From: Lysobacteraceae bacterium
Lineage (GTDB): Bacteria > Pseudomonadota > Gammaproteobacteria > Xanthomonadales > Xanthomonadaceae
Direction of reading: 5' to 3'
Length of the DNA: 64,000 nt
Assembly: GCA_004297225.1 (NCBI GenBank)
Contig: SCUI01000010.1
Location: 124,001 to 188,000 of the forward strand
Both the position numbers and the translations under genes were made by a program. Shown here piece after piece: positions 1 through 8,616 of the stretch (positions within the stretch are counted from its first letter, which is position 1; every line of letters starts with the position of its first letter). The notes beneath the pieces are model-generated. The model was not told where the DNA came from, made no database searches, and saw only the letters and a program-made list of their open reading frames with translations.

Positions 1-665
1 AGTGCGACGCGGTCGTCGTCGGCATCGCCATCGGCCTCCATCGCCGCCAACCATGGCTCCAGCCGCCGCGCCGGCGGCGCCACGCGCTGCAGCAACCAGT
101 GCAGTAGCGGTGCCAGCACCAGCGCCGCGAGCACCACGTTCCAGCGCGCGCGCGCGTCGAGCAGTCCCGGCCACGCCAGCAGCAACGGCAGCGACGCCAG
201 CACCACCACGGCGACCGCCACGCCCAGCCCGCGCCAGGCGCCGGGTTCGAATTTCGAGATCGCGTGCCAATGCTGCGTGGCCTTGCCGCCTTCGCGCGCC
301 AGGCCATGCCACCAGGGCCACGCATGCCAGGCCGCCAGCAAGGCCAGCCCCAAGGCCAGGCTGGTGGCGAGGGCGGCACCCAGGGTGCCGCGCGCCAGCA
401 GCGAGGCGAACGGCCAGGCCAGCAACGCGGCGAACAGGCCGGCGGTCGCCAGCCACGCCAGCAGCAGCGACCAGGCGTCGGCGCGCCAGCCGTCGGCGAC
501 CGCGTCGCCCTTGCGCTGCCAGCGCGCCGCGGCCAGTGCGAACGCCGGTTGCGCCAGCGTCGCGCCGAGCGCGGCGGCGGTGCCGCCGAAGCCTGCGACG
601 GCAGTGAGGCCGAGCCCCGAGGCCAGCGCCGCCAGCGGCAGCAGCGCCTTGCGCGAATCAGGCAT
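1..665 (-). CDS. Unknown polytopic membrane protein, 3' end outside window
   Basis: I do not recognise this protein. Reading the minus strand from an ATG at 665, an open frame of at least 221 codons runs off the left edge. It opens with a Leu/Ala-rich hydrophobic stretch and contains several further hydrophobic segments separated by Arg/Trp-rich turns, so it is probably an inner-membrane protein with four or more spans. Its ATG overlaps the ycgL stop in the string ATGCCTGA, which implies translational coupling to ycgL and, through it, to the cytochrome bd genes. Long plus-strand frames over the same DNA are compositional shadows. A role in respiration is only a guess from position. Confidence 0.6.
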   Translation of the reverse strand, partial: MPDSRKALLPLAALASGLGLTAVAGFGGTAAALGATLAQPAFALAAARWQRKGDAVADGWRADAWSLLLAWLATAGLFAALLAWPFASLLARGTLGAALATSLALGLALLAAWHAWPWWHGLAREGGKATQHWHAISKFEPGAWRGLGVAVAVVVLASLPLLLAWPGLLDARARWNVVLAALVLAPLLHWLLQRVAPPARRLEPWLAAMEADGDADDDRVA

Positions 666-930
666 CGGTGCCCCAGTCTTCGCTCATCGGGTCGAGCTCG
701 CTGGCCGGCGGGAACTGCAGGTGGAAGCCGCGCAGCGCGAGGTTTTCGCGCACCGTCGCCGCATCCTCGCGCGCCAGCCTGCGCTCGGGGGTCAACGCCA
801 CTTCGAGCACGAACTGCAGCGGCCACAGCTGCGTGCGCAGCGGTTCGGGGACGCGCTGGAAATCGTCGCGCGCGGCCAGGTACACGTAGGTATCGGCCTT
901 TTTCAGGCTCTTGTAGACGTGGGCTTGCAT
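658..930 (-). CDS. ycgL: YcgL domain-containing protein
   Basis: This small 90-residue protein matches the YcgL family: it has the conserved N-terminal [19 protein letters not shown] block and the central [13 protein letters not shown] stretch, and the length is typical. The biochemical function of the family is not established; E. coli YcgL is a small cytosolic alpha/beta protein. The gene lies 27 nt downstream of cydB on the same strand and overlaps the next gene by 8 nt, so it is probably co-transcribed with the oxidase genes. Confidence 0.85.
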   Translation of the reverse strand: MQAHVYKSLKKADTYVYLAARDDFQRVPEPLRTQLWPLQFVLEVALTPERRLAREDAATVRENLALRGFHLQFPPASELDPMSEDWGTDA

Positions 931-957
931 CGCCCGGATTGTGCGGCAAAGGCCGCG

Positions 958-1974
958 TCAGTGATAGCCGCTGTCGGCTTCCACCTTGCCGCGGAACACG
1001 CGATAGGACCACCACGTGTAGCCGAGGATCGCCGGCATCAGCAGCAGGATGCCCACGCCCAGGAAGACCTGCGAGGAAGGCGAGGACGCGGCCTGCCAGA
1101 TGGTCAGGTGCGGCGGCACGATGTAGGGCCAGAGGCCCAGCACCAGGCCGGCGAAGCCGAGCGCGAAGAAGGTCAGGGTCAGCACGAACGGCCGTGAATC
1201 GCGCCCTTGCGCCTTCGCCGCGCGCCACAGCGCCAGCGCATTCAGCAGTGCCAGCGCGGGCACCGGCGCCAGCCACCAGAAGTGCCCGCCCTCGAACCAG
1301 CGCGCCATGATCCGCGAGTCCAGGAACGGCAGCCAGGCGCTGACCAGGCCCATGAACGCCACCACCACCAGCACCAGCGGCCGGGTCAGGGTGCGTGCCA
1401 GCGCCTGCAGCGCGCCTTCGGTCTTCAGCACCAGCCAGCCGGCTCCGAGTAGCGCGTAGCCGAACACCAGGGCAATGCCGGTGAGCATCGAGAACGGGCT
1501 GAACCAGGCGAAGCTCGAATTCACGCCACCCGCCAGCGTAGGCTGCGGCAGGCCCTGCACCAGCGCGCCGAGGATCACGCCCTGGGCGAAGGCGACGACA
1601 ATCGAACCGATCGCGAACGCACCGCCCCAGAAGCGCCGGCCGCGGGTCGCCTTGAAGCGGAACTCGAACGCGACCCCGCGGAAGATCAGCGCGATCAGCA
1701 TCATCAGCACCGGCAGGTACAAGGTCGAGAGCACCAGCGCGTAGGCCGCGGGAAACGCCGCCAGCAAGCCGGCACCGCCGAGCACCAGCCAGGTCTCGTT
1801 GCCGTCCCAGATCGGCGCGGCGGTGTTCATCATGTGGTCGAGCTGGGCGCCGTCCTCGGCGAACGGCGCGAGGATGCCCAGGCCGAGGACGAATCCGTCC
1901 AGCAGCACGTACATCAGCACGCCGAAGCCGATCACGCCGAACCACAGCACCGGCAGCACGGTTGGGAAGTCCAT
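958..1974 (-). CDS. cydB: Cytochrome bd-type quinol oxidase subunit II (CioB/CydB)
   Basis: Subunit II of a terminal quinol oxidase in the inner membrane, about 338 residues with eight or nine hydrophobic spans. The N-terminal block containing VLDGFVLGLGIL and the motif APIWDGNETWLVLGG are family signatures. The length agrees with the cyanide-insensitive CioB branch rather than the longer E. coli CydB. The ATG at 1974 overlaps the cydA stop (TGATG on the minus strand), and a GGAGGG Shine-Dalgarno sits about 8 nt upstream; a GTG at 1977 is an equally possible start. No CydX-like small gene follows: only 27 nt separate the stop from ycgL. Confidence 0.93.
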   Translation of the reverse strand: MDFPTVLPVLWFGVIGFGVLMYVLLDGFVLGLGILAPFAEDGAQLDHMMNTAAPIWDGNETWLVLGGAGLLAAFPAAYALVLSTLYLPVLMMLIALIFRGVAFEFRFKATRGRRFWGGAFAIGSIVVAFAQGVILGALVQGLPQPTLAGGVNSSFAWFSPFSMLTGIALVFGYALLGAGWLVLKTEGALQALARTLTRPLVLVVVAFMGLVSAWLPFLDSRIMARWFEGGHFWWLAPVPALALLNALALWRAAKAQGRDSRPFVLTLTFFALGFAGLVLGLWPYIVPPHLTIWQAASSPSSQVFLGVGILLLMPAILGYTWWSYRVFRGKVEADSGYH

Positions 1975-3410
1975 CACCGCGGCCCTCCATCAGGGAGCGC
2001 CTGCTGCGCGGCGGGCGCATCCACCGGTTCATCCGGCACCGACAGCGGGCGCGCCGGCGTCTTCTCGCCGCCGCGGGTGTCCTTCGGCGGCTGCGGCACC
2101 GGGCCGACCAGCATCAGCTTGCGCAGGTACCAGATGCCGGCGCCGAAGATCACCGCATACGCCATCGCGTACACCACCAGCGAAGTCATCACCGCGGCGG
2201 CGGCGATGTTCGGGCTCACCGCTTCGCTGGTGCGCAGCAGGCCGTACACGACGTAGGGCTGCCGCCCGATCTCGACCACGTACCAGCCGGCCAGCAAGGC
2301 GATGAAGCCGGTGGGGCTCATCAGCCGCCAGAAGTCCAGCAGCCAGCGCGTGCCGCCGAGCGTCCCGCGCCGCCACGCCCACAACGACAGCCAGGCCAGC
2401 GCCAGCATCAGCAGCCCCAGCCCGACCATGATCCGGAACGACCAGAACACGGGCGCCACCGGCGGCCGCTCCTCACGCGGTACGGCGGTGAGCGGCTGGA
2501 TGACGCCGTTCCAGTCGTGCTTGAGGATCAACCCGCCCAGGCGGGGCACCGACACTTCGTAGTCGTTGCGCTCGGCCGCCTCGTCGGGAAACCCGACCAG
2601 CACCAGCGGCGTACCCTGTCCGGGCTCGCCTTCGTGCCAGTGGCCCTCGATCGCCGCCAGCTTCACCGGCTGGTGCTCGCCCACGTTCAGCCCGTGCAGG
2701 TCGCCGGCCAGGATCTGCAGCGGCACCGCGATCGCTGCGAACGCGGTGGCGTATTTCAGCGTCCGCAAGGCCGCGTCCAGGTGCACGCCGCGGCGCAGGT
2801 ACCAGGCGCTGACGCCGCCGATCACCAGGCAGGTGGTGATGAACGCGGCCAGCACCATGTGCGCCAGCCGGTACGGGAACGACGGGTTGAAGATGATCGC
2901 CCACCAGTCGGCCGGCATGAACCAGCCGCGCGCGTTGATGGTGTAGCCCTGCGGCGTCTGCATCCAGCTGTTGGCGGAGATGATCCAGAAGGTGGAGATC
3001 AGCGTGCCCAGCGCGACCATGCAGGTGGCAAAGAAGTGCAGCCGGTCGGAGACCTTGCGCCAGCCGAACAGCATCACCCCGAGGAAGGTCGCCTCGAGGA
3101 AGAACGCGGTCAGTACCTCGTAGCTGAGCAGCGGCCCGAGGATGTTGCCGGCGCGTTCGCTCAGCACCGCCCAGTTGGTGCCGAACTGGAAGCTCATGAC
3201 GATGCCTGAGACCACTCCCATGCCGAAGGACACGGCGAAGATCTTCAGCCAGAAGAAATAGACGTCGCGCCAGAGCGCGTCCTTCGTCCGCAGCCAGCGC
3301 CACTCGACGAAGGCCAGCCAGTGCGCCAGGCCGATGGTGAAAGCCGGGAACAGGATGTGGAAGGTAATGACGAATCCGAACTGGATCCGCGACAGCAGCA
3401 GCGCATCCAT
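1974..3410 (-). CDS. cydA: Cytochrome bd-type quinol oxidase subunit I (CioA/CydA)
   Basis: Catalytic haem-bearing subunit, about 478 residues, which oxidises quinol and reduces oxygen to water. His18 (in FHILFPAFTIG) and His184 (in YRLAHMVL) match the haem b595 and b558 ligands. Glu98 and Glu106 match the conserved acidic pair, and the Met in FRIMVGL is the likely third axial ligand. The quinol loop is short, and the string GWYVVEIGRQPYVVYG is typical of the cyanide-insensitive CioA branch. The start at 3410 follows an AAGGAGGG ribosome site; upstream in-frame codons lack one. It is the first gene of a cydA-cydB-ycgL-membrane protein run and diverges from the S9 peptidase at 3544. Confidence 0.94.
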   Translation of the reverse strand: MDALLLSRIQFGFVITFHILFPAFTIGLAHWLAFVEWRWLRTKDALWRDVYFFWLKIFAVSFGMGVVSGIVMSFQFGTNWAVLSERAGNILGPLLSYEVLTAFFLEATFLGVMLFGWRKVSDRLHFFATCMVALGTLISTFWIISANSWMQTPQGYTINARGWFMPADWWAIIFNPSFPYRLAHMVLAAFITTCLVIGGVSAWYLRRGVHLDAALRTLKYATAFAAIAVPLQILAGDLHGLNVGEHQPVKLAAIEGHWHEGEPGQGTPLVLVGFPDEAAERNDYEVSVPRLGGLILKHDWNGVIQPLTAVPREERPPVAPVFWSFRIMVGLGLLMLALAWLSLWAWRRGTLGGTRWLLDFWRLMSPTGFIALLAGWYVVEIGRQPYVVYGLLRTSEAVSPNIAAAAVMTSLVVYAMAYAVIFGAGIWYLRKLMLVGPVPQPPKDTRGGEKTPARPLSVPDEPVDAPAAQQALPDGGPR

Positions 3411-3543
3411 CACGCCAGGGCCCTCCTTCCGGCACGGGCGCGGGCGCGCCCACCGCGCCATTGTGCCCCTTGCCGGCGGCCGGGATTCACGTGCCCGCTA
3501 CAATCCGCCGCTGCCAGCCACCATTCCACGGGAAAAACCGCCG
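3411..3543. promoter_or_regulatory. Divergent promoter region between cydA and the S9 peptidase
   Basis: A 133-nt region serving two divergent genes. On the plus strand a TACAAT hexamer at 3499-3504 is a good -10 candidate for the peptidase, but no convincing -35 accompanies it. On the minus strand a CACAAT hexamer lies upstream of the cydA ribosome site. No FNR-type palindrome was recognised. Confidence 0.4.
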
Positions 3544-5952
3544 ATGCCCCGCCGCCTGCTGCCTCTCGCCCTCGCGCTGGCCTCCGCCAGTGCCTTCGCC
3601 CAGGCGCCCGCACCCGCAGCCGCGCCCTCGCCGCCGCTGACCCTGGCGCAGGTCATGGCCGACCCGGACTGGATCGGCAACGCGGTCGAGGATTTCTGGT
3701 GGGCCTGGGACAGCCGCGCCGCCCAGTTCGAACGCAAGCGCGAAGGCGCGACGATCCGCGACACCTGGCAGGTGCCGGTGGACGGCAGCGCCGGCATGCA
3801 CCGCGTGGACGCCGCCGCCCGTGCCGGGCTGGATGCGTCCGGCGCGATGTACGACGCGACGCGCACGCGGATGGCCTTCGTCCGCAACGGCGACGTGTTC
3901 GTGCGCGACCTGCGCAACGGCGCGCTGCAGCAGATCACCCGCAGCAACGATGATGACGCCCAGCCGCAATGGGCCAGCGACGGCGGCCTGGTGTGGCGGG
4001 TGTCGAACCAGTGGTTCCGCTGGACGCCTGCCACCGGCGTGGCGCAAGCCGCGGTGATCAAGGCCGAGGACGAACCCGGCAAGGCGCCGGCTGCCGACGA
4101 CCTGCGCGACCGCCAGCTGCGGCTGCTCGACACCCTGCGCAGAGACCGCGAGCGTCGCGAAGCCGCGCGCGAGCAGCGCGAGGCCTGGCGCATCGCCGAT
4201 CCGACCCGCGCTCCGGCGCCGGTATACCTCGGAGACAAGGTCGAGATCGCCGACAGTGCACTCTCGCCCGATGGCCGCTGGCTGCTGGTGGTGACCACCG
4301 CCAAGGACGCCGATGCCGGGCAAGCCGGCAAGATGCCGCTGTACGTCACCGAATCCGGCTACGAGGAATTCGAGGACACGCACACCCGCGTCGGTCGCAA
4401 CGCGCCGCTGCCGCACACGCTGTGGCTGGTGGACATGGCCAGCGGCGAGCCGCGCGAGCTCGACCTGTCGGCGCTGCCCGGCATCGGCGAGGACCCGCTG
4501 GCCGAACTGCGCGCCGCCGCAGGCCAGGATCCGCTCAAGGGCGACCGTCCCGTACGCGTTGAAACCGACGGCGACGGCACCGGCCCGGCAATCCACTGGA
4601 CCGGCGACTCGCGCAATGTCGCGCTGTTGCTGCGCTCGATCGACAACAAGGATCGCTGGATCGCGACGGTCGACACCGACAACGCCACCCTGCGCTCGCG
4701 CCACCGCCTGTACGACGGCGCCTGGATCAACTGGGGCTTCAACGATTTCGGCTGGCTGCCCGACCAGCACACGCTGTGGTACCTGTCGGAGGAGTCCGGC
4801 TGGTCGCACCTGTACACGCTCGATGTCGCCGGCAACGGCGCCGCGCGCCAGCTCACCCAGGGCCAGTGGGAAGCCTCGCAGCCGGTACTGGCGGCCGACG
4901 GCCTGGGCTTCTACGTGCTGTGCAACCGCGCCAGCCCGATCGACTACGAAGTCTGCGACGTGCCGCTGGGCGAGGGCACGGTCAGCGAAGTGACTGCGCT
5001 GGATGGCGTGGAGGCGTTCGTCGAATCGCCCGACGGCCGTTCGCTGCTGGTGCGCCATTCGGCCGACTACCTGCCGCCGCAGCTGGCAGTGGTGGAACCG
5101 GGCCTGCGCAGCGCGCGCGAACTCACCGATACACGTTCGGCGGAATTCAAGGCGATCGACTGGCTGCCCGCGCAGCGCGTGCAGGTGCCCTCGCGCCACG
5201 GCGCCGGTTCCATCTGGGGCAAGTATTACGCGCCGGCGACGATGACGCCCGGGCGCACCTACCCGATCGTGATGTTCGTGCACGGCGCCGGCTACCTGCA
5301 GAACGCCGACCTGCACTGGCCCGAGTACTTCCGCGAGCAGATGTTCCACAACCTGCTGGTGCAGCGCGGCTTCATCGTGCTCGAACTGGACTACCGCGGC
5401 TCGGAAGGCTACGGCCGGCAGTGGCGCACCGCGATCTACCGCAACATGGGCCACCCCGAGCTCGAGGATTACCTGGACGGCCTGGACTGGCTGGCCACCA
5501 CCCGCCAGGGCGACCGCGACCATGCCGGCATCTACGGCGGCAGCTACGGCGGTTTCCTGACCTTCATGGCCCTGTTCCGCGAACCGGGTACGTTCAAGGC
5601 CGGCGCCGCGCTGCGCCCGGTGGCCGACTGGACCCAGTACAACCACGAATACACCTCCAACATCCTCAACACGCCCGACCTCGACCCGGAGGCCTACCTG
5701 CGCTCCTCGCCGATCGAATACGCCGAAGGGCTGCAGGACCACCTGCTGATCGCCCACGGCATGATCGACGACAACGTGTTCTTCAAGGACACGGTGAACC
5801 TTGTGCAGAAGCTGATCGAACTGCGCAAGGACGACTGGTGGGTGGCGCCGTACCCGCTGGAGCGGCACGGCTTCGTGCATGCCGACGCCTGGTACGACGA
5901 ATATCGTCGCGTCCTGGAGCTGTTCGAGGGTACGCTGCAGGGCAAGCGCTAG
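3544..5952 (+). CDS. Secreted S9 family prolyl oligopeptidase-like peptidase
   Basis: An 802-residue serine peptidase with an N-terminal signal peptide (about residues 1-20, ending near AFAQA), so periplasmic or secreted. The first two thirds should form the DPP IV/beta-propeller-like regulatory domain. The C-terminal third is the alpha/beta hydrolase: nucleophile Ser667 in GGSYGGF, Asp742 in HGMIDDNV and His775 in LERHGFVHADAW. This triad order is that of clan SC family S9. Substrates are expected to be short peptides, possibly with N-terminal dipeptide release; the exact subfamily is not settled. The start at 3544 was chosen because only it gives a signal peptide; the open frame extends further upstream without one. 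Confidence 0.9.
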   Translation: MPRRLLPLALALASASAFAQAPAPAAAPSPPLTLAQVMADPDWIGNAVEDFWWAWDSRAAQFERKREGATIRDTWQVPVDGSAGMHRVDAAARAGLDASGAMYDATRTRMAFVRNGDVFVRDLRNGALQQITRSNDDDAQPQWASDGGLVWRVSNQWFRWTPATGVAQAAVIKAEDEPGKAPAADDLRDRQLRLLDTLRRDRERREAAREQREAWRIADPTRAPAPVYLGDKVEIADSALSPDGRWLLVVTTAKDADAGQAGKMPLYVTESGYEEFEDTHTRVGRNAPLPHTLWLVDMASGEPRELDLSALPGIGEDPLAELRAAAGQDPLKGDRPVRVETDGDGTGPAIHWTGDSRNVALLLRSIDNKDRWIATVDTDNATLRSRHRLYDGAWINWGFNDFGWLPDQHTLWYLSEESGWSHLYTLDVAGNGAARQLTQGQWEASQPVLAADGLGFYVLCNRASPIDYEVCDVPLGEGTVSEVTALDGVEAFVESPDGRSLLVRHSADYLPPQLAVVEPGLRSARELTDTRSAEFKAIDWLPAQRVQVPSRHGAGSIWGKYYAPATMTPGRTYPIVMFVHGAGYLQNADLHWPEYFREQMFHNLLVQRGFIVLELDYRGSEGYGRQWRTAIYRNMGHPELEDYLDGLDWLATTRQGDRDHAGIYGGSYGGFLTFMALFREPGTFKAGAALRPVADWTQYNHEYTSNILNTPDLDPEAYLRSSPIEYAEGLQDHLLIAHGMIDDNVFFKDTVNLVQKLIELRKDDWWVAPYPLERHGFVHADAWYDEYRRVLELFEGTLQGKR

Positions 5953-5974
5953 GCGGGGCTGGCCGGGGGGACCC

Positions 5975-6634
5975 ATGAAGGACATCCGCAACCTGCTGCT
6001 CGACTGCCGCACGGCCCTGCGGCGGATCGACAAGAACTTCGAGGACTCGCCGCTGGCCGACCGCCTGGGCGAGGCGATCATCGGCATCTCCCGCGAGCAC
6101 GAACCGCCGCCGCCCTCGGAAGTACCGCAGGCCAGGCCGCACGCGCAACGCATCGCCTACGCCTGGCAGGCGGCGGCGCGCGAGTTGCGCGCCACGCATC
6201 CGGAAGTGCATGCGCTGCTGTCGAAGCGGGTGATGGAGCGCTTGGGCGAGGAAGTGCTGGACGACGCCGAGGACGAGATCGAAACGCTGCGCGGGCACCT
6301 GCGACTGCGTGAAGCCGCGAACGCGAAACTGTCCCAGGAACTGGCCGCGGCGAAGGCGGCGGTGGCGGCAGTGGCCGCCGCGCCGCCCCTTGCCCCGGCT
6401 TCGACGGCAGGCGGGGCTGCCGCCGCCGTGCAGGAAGAAGATCCGCACGTTCCCAGCCAGGCGCTGCTGCACTCCGTCGCCGCGGGCGTAGCGACGTTCA
6501 CCGAGAACCACCGCGACTGGTGCCTGGCCGAAGCGATGGTGCTCACCGGTTTCGAACTGACGCCGGTCCAGTTGGCGGCGGAGGGCGATGCCGCGCTCGC
6601 GGCGCGGGTGCTGGCGGGAATGCCCGCCGCATAG
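5975..6634 (+). CDS. Uncharacterised protein with central coiled-coil-like segment
   Basis: A 219-residue protein I cannot assign. Residues 1-90 are charged and helical-looking (the start MKDIRNLLLDCRTALRR is followed by many Glu/Arg pairs). A region around 90-125, rich in Glu/Leu/Ala, resembles a short coiled coil and leads into an Ala/Pro-rich linker. The last 65 residues are a compact predicted helical unit. No signal peptide or membrane span is visible. It starts 22 nt after the S9 peptidase stop with a G-rich ribosome site and ends 9 nt before hemF, but the peptidase and hemF suggest no shared function. Confidence 0.7.
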   Translation: MKDIRNLLLDCRTALRRIDKNFEDSPLADRLGEAIIGISREHEPPPPSEVPQARPHAQRIAYAWQAAARELRATHPEVHALLSKRVMERLGEEVLDDAEDEIETLRGHLRLREAANAKLSQELAAAKAAVAAVAAAPPLAPASTAGGAAAAVQEEDPHVPSQALLHSVAAGVATFTENHRDWCLAEAMVLTGFELTPVQLAAEGDAALAARVLAGMPAA

Positions 6635-6637
6635 AAT
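6632..6637 (+). promoter_or_regulatory. -10 hexamer TAGAAT, probable leaderless hemF promoter
   Basis: TAGAAT ends 6 nt before the hemF ATG at 6644, placing the expected transcription start on or next to the start codon. No Shine-Dalgarno separates them. The -35 region is weak. The same arrangement is seen at polA, uvrD and tdk. Confidence 0.5.
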
Positions 6638-6643
6638 GGCGGC

Positions 6644-7567
6644 ATGAACACCGCAGATCCTGGTTTCGACGACGTCCGCGCGTATCTCACCGGCCTGCAG
6701 GACCGCATCTGCGCCGCGATCGAAGGCGCGGATGGGCAGGCGCGCTTCATCGAGGATGCCTGGACCCGCGCCGAAGGCGGCGGCGGCTGCACCCGCGTGC
6801 TGCGCGAGGGGGCCGTGTTCGAACAGGCGGGGATCGGCTACTCCGACGTCTCCGGGTCGAAGCTGCCGCCGTCGGCGAGCGCCGCACGACCGGAACTGGC
6901 GGGCGCGTCCTGGCGCGCGGTCGGCGTCTCGCTGGTGTTCCACCCGCGCAACCCGTACCTGCCAACCACCCACGCCAACGTCCGCCACTTCACCGCACAG
7001 CGCGATGGCGAGACCGTGGCCTGGTGGTTCGGCGGCGGCTTCGACCTGACTCCGTTCTATCCATTCGACGAGGACGTGCTGCACTGGCACCGCACCGCGC
7101 GCGCGCTGTGCGAGCCCTTCGGCGGCGAGGAACGCTACCAGGCGCACAAGCGCTGGTGCGATGAGTATTTCTTCCTCAAGCACCGCAACGAGACGCGCGG
7201 CGTCGGCGGGTTGTTCTTCGACGACCTGCACACGGAGTTCGAGAGCGACTTCGGCTACCTGCGCGCCGTGGGCGACGGCTTTCTCGACGCCTACCTGCCG
7301 ATCGTCGAGCGCCGCCGCGACACGCCCTGGGGCGAGCGCGAGCGCGAGTTCCAGCTCTACCGCCGCGGCCGCTACGTCGAGTTCAACCTGGTGTACGACC
7401 GAGGCACCCTGTTCGGCCTGCAGTCCGGCGGCCGCGCCGAATCCATCCTGATGAGCCTGCCGCCGCGGGTACGGTGGGAATACGGTTACGCACCGCAGTC
7501 CGGCAGCGCCGAGGCGCGCCTCGGCGATTACCTGCGGCCGCGTGACTGGCTGGCGGACTCGATCTAG
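6644..7567 (+). CDS. hemF: Oxygen-dependent coproporphyrinogen III oxidase
   Basis: HemF catalyses oxygen-dependent decarboxylation of coproporphyrinogen III to protoporphyrinogen IX in haem biosynthesis, in the cytosol. The 307-residue length is standard. Family hallmarks are [36 protein letters not shown], the Asp/His-rich YFFLKHRNE block and the C-terminal [14 protein letters not shown]. The start at 6644 is supported by the -10 hexamer 6 nt upstream rather than by a ribosome site. hemB lies elsewhere in the window (29.9 kb). It converges with the YetF-like gene. Confidence 0.97.
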   Translation: MNTADPGFDDVRAYLTGLQDRICAAIEGADGQARFIEDAWTRAEGGGGCTRVLREGAVFEQAGIGYSDVSGSKLPPSASAARPELAGASWRAVGVSLVFHPRNPYLPTTHANVRHFTAQRDGETVAWWFGGGFDLTPFYPFDEDVLHWHRTARALCEPFGGEERYQAHKRWCDEYFFLKHRNETRGVGGLFFDDLHTEFESDFGYLRAVGDGFLDAYLPIVERRRDTPWGEREREFQLYRRGRYVEFNLVYDRGTLFGLQSGGRAESILMSLPPRVRWEYGYAPQSGSAEARLGDYLRPRDWLADSI

Positions 7568-7632
7568 GCCGCCAGCTGGGCCAGGTGACTACAAAAGACT
7601 GGCCGATTCAGGTTCAGAGTCGGAGGAATCTT

Positions 7633-7656
7633 GAGCCGACCATGGGTCGGCTCTAC
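7633..7656 (-). repeat. GTAG palindromic repeat, copy 1
   Basis: On the minus strand it reads GTAGAGCCGACC-CAT-GGTCGGCTC, an imperfect palindrome around CCATGG. It sits between the convergent hemF and YetF-like genes. Its TAG (7653-7655) is the stop codon of the YetF-like gene. It resembles the GTAG-type repetitive palindromes (SMAG) described in Stenotrophomonas. Confidence 0.8.
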
Positions 7657-8135
7657 GCGGGGGGCTTTTCGCCCAGGACGGTGATCGTGCCGTCGCGCTC
7701 GAGCACGGCGAGGCGGATCTTGTTGACCGACGGCACGCTGTGGTCGCGCATCGCTTCCTCCAGGTCGGCCAAGGTCAAGTCCGCAGACTTGAGTGCTTCG
7801 TGGAAGACGTGGCCGTTGCGCGCGAGGATGTCGGGCTCGCCCTCGACGACCGCTGCCACCGGTTCGCTGCGCGCGGTCATGAATCCGACCAGCCGGTTCC
7901 AGCCCAGCAGCGTCGCGGTCAGGATCAACCCGCCCTGCAACGATTGATCGCCAGCGATCATCGACCCCTGCACCGCATCGCCGAGCAGCACCAGCACCAG
8001 CAGGTCGAACGGCGTGAACTGCCCCACCGTCCGCTTCCCCGACAAGCGCAGCAGCGCCAGCATCACGAAGTACACCACCGACGCCCGCAGCACGATCTCC
8101 CACCACGGAATCTTCAGTTCCCAAAGCTCCGACAT
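7653..8135 (-). CDS. YetF/DUF421-type membrane protein
   Basis: A 160-residue protein with two or three N-terminal membrane spans (about residues 12-75) containing the family-typical LLRLSGKRTVGQFTPFDL block. A soluble C-terminal YetF domain includes GEPDILARNGHVFHEAL. YetF proteins are inner-membrane proteins of poorly known function, linked in Bacillus to stress and spore proteins. The stop codon TAG is part of a GTAG repeat. The gene stands alone between hemF (convergent) and the small-RNA region downstream of polA. Confidence 0.85.
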   Translation of the reverse strand: MSELWELKIPWWEIVLRASVVYFVMLALLRLSGKRTVGQFTPFDLLVLVLLGDAVQGSMIAGDQSLQGGLILTATLLGWNRLVGFMTARSEPVAAVVEGEPDILARNGHVFHEALKSADLTLADLEEAMRDHSVPSVNKIRLAVLERDGTITVLGEKPPA

Positions 8136-8205
8136 CGCGACACCCCACCAAGTGACCCGCCTTCACTTAGCACCACTCCCCGTCAGCCGCCCATGAACCC
8201 CATGG

Positions 8206-8348
8206 GGCCAAGCCCCCCTTCCCAAGGGGGGCGCGCCGACAGGCGCGGGGGATGTAAGCGCACTGCGCGGGGCCCAAAGTTTTGGCGCCGGGACAAACGG
8301 ATCGAGTGGATTTGCCCGCCAAAACTTTGGGGGGCTTTTTTAAGCGCC
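8206..8348. repeat. Cluster of perfect inverted repeats downstream of the polA small RNA
   Basis: No gene is visible here. Three structures occur. A 9-bp perfect stem GCCCCCCTT/AAGGGGGGC lies at 8212-8232 with a 3-nt loop. A 14-bp perfect stem CCAAAGTTTTGGCG/CGCCAAAACTTTGG lies at 8274-8330 with a 29-nt loop. An 18-bp stem with one mismatch at 8331-8369 (GGGGCTTTTTT...AAAAAAGCCCC) doubles as a bidirectional terminator and overlaps the 3' end of the small RNA. Short reading frames across this region look like translated repeat DNA and were not called as genes. Confidence 0.7.
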
Positions 8349-8357
8349 GAAGGCGCA

Positions 8358-8486
8358 TAAAAAAGCCCCGCATAGCCAGGGGGAGGGCTAGCGGGGCCGG
8401 GGAACGGCACCTGGGGAGGGGTAGCCGTTCCGGGGGATCACTCCAGGGGAGGGGAGATGATCTGCGACGGACCTTGCATCCGTCGC
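8358..8486 (-). ncRNA. sX13-like small RNA with three C-rich loops, downstream of polA
   Basis: On the minus strand, downstream of polA, four consecutive hairpins are readable. They are GCGACGGA/TCCGTCGC (8486-8464); GATCA/TGATC with loop TCTCCCCTCCCCTGGAG; GGAACGGC/GCCGTTCC with loop TACCCCTCCCCAGGT (8431-8401); and a GC-rich terminator stem (8390-8365) with loop CTCCCCCT followed by six T. Three loops therefore carry CCCC/CUCCCC motifs. A TATAGC -10-like hexamer lies just upstream of the proposed 5' end. From memory, Xanthomonas sX13 is a roughly 115-nt sRNA with C-rich loops encoded next to polA and targets G-rich mRNA sites. Boundaries are estimates from structure. Confidence 0.75.
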
Positions 8487-8585
8487 GAGCTATATGACCA
8501 AAACCCACATGGATGGTTCGTGAAGATTCGGCGGGGTGAACTGGCGGGTTCAGGAATGATTCAGACGAAAATCTGAATGGGGTGG

Positions 8586-8609
8586 GAGCCGACCATGGGT
8601 CGGCTCTAC
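8586..8609 (-). repeat. GTAG palindromic repeat, copy 2
   Basis: On the minus strand it reads GTAGAGCCGACC-CAT-GGTCGGCTC, identical in its 24-nt core to the copy at 7633. It begins 7 nt after the polA stop, between polA and the small RNA. Confidence 0.8.
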
Positions 8610-8616
8610 AGCGTGG

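Noticed and set aside
930-957. A CydX-type small gene after cydB
   Set aside because: Only 27 nt separate cydB from ycgL, too short for even the smallest CydX.
3487-6153. An 888-codon open frame on the minus strand opposite the S9 peptidase, and many similarly long antisense frames elsewhere
   Set aside because: In DNA this GC-rich, stop codons are rare in all frames. The antisense frames have no domain motifs, odd composition (many His/Arg/Gly/Ala) and lie exactly opposite genes with complete active sites.
8183-8508. Short frames over the small-RNA region, including one with PPWEGGLGPMGF
   Set aside because: They translate hairpin and repeat DNA in several frames, have no ribosome site and cover a structured RNA; repeat-derived peptides of this type are common artefacts.
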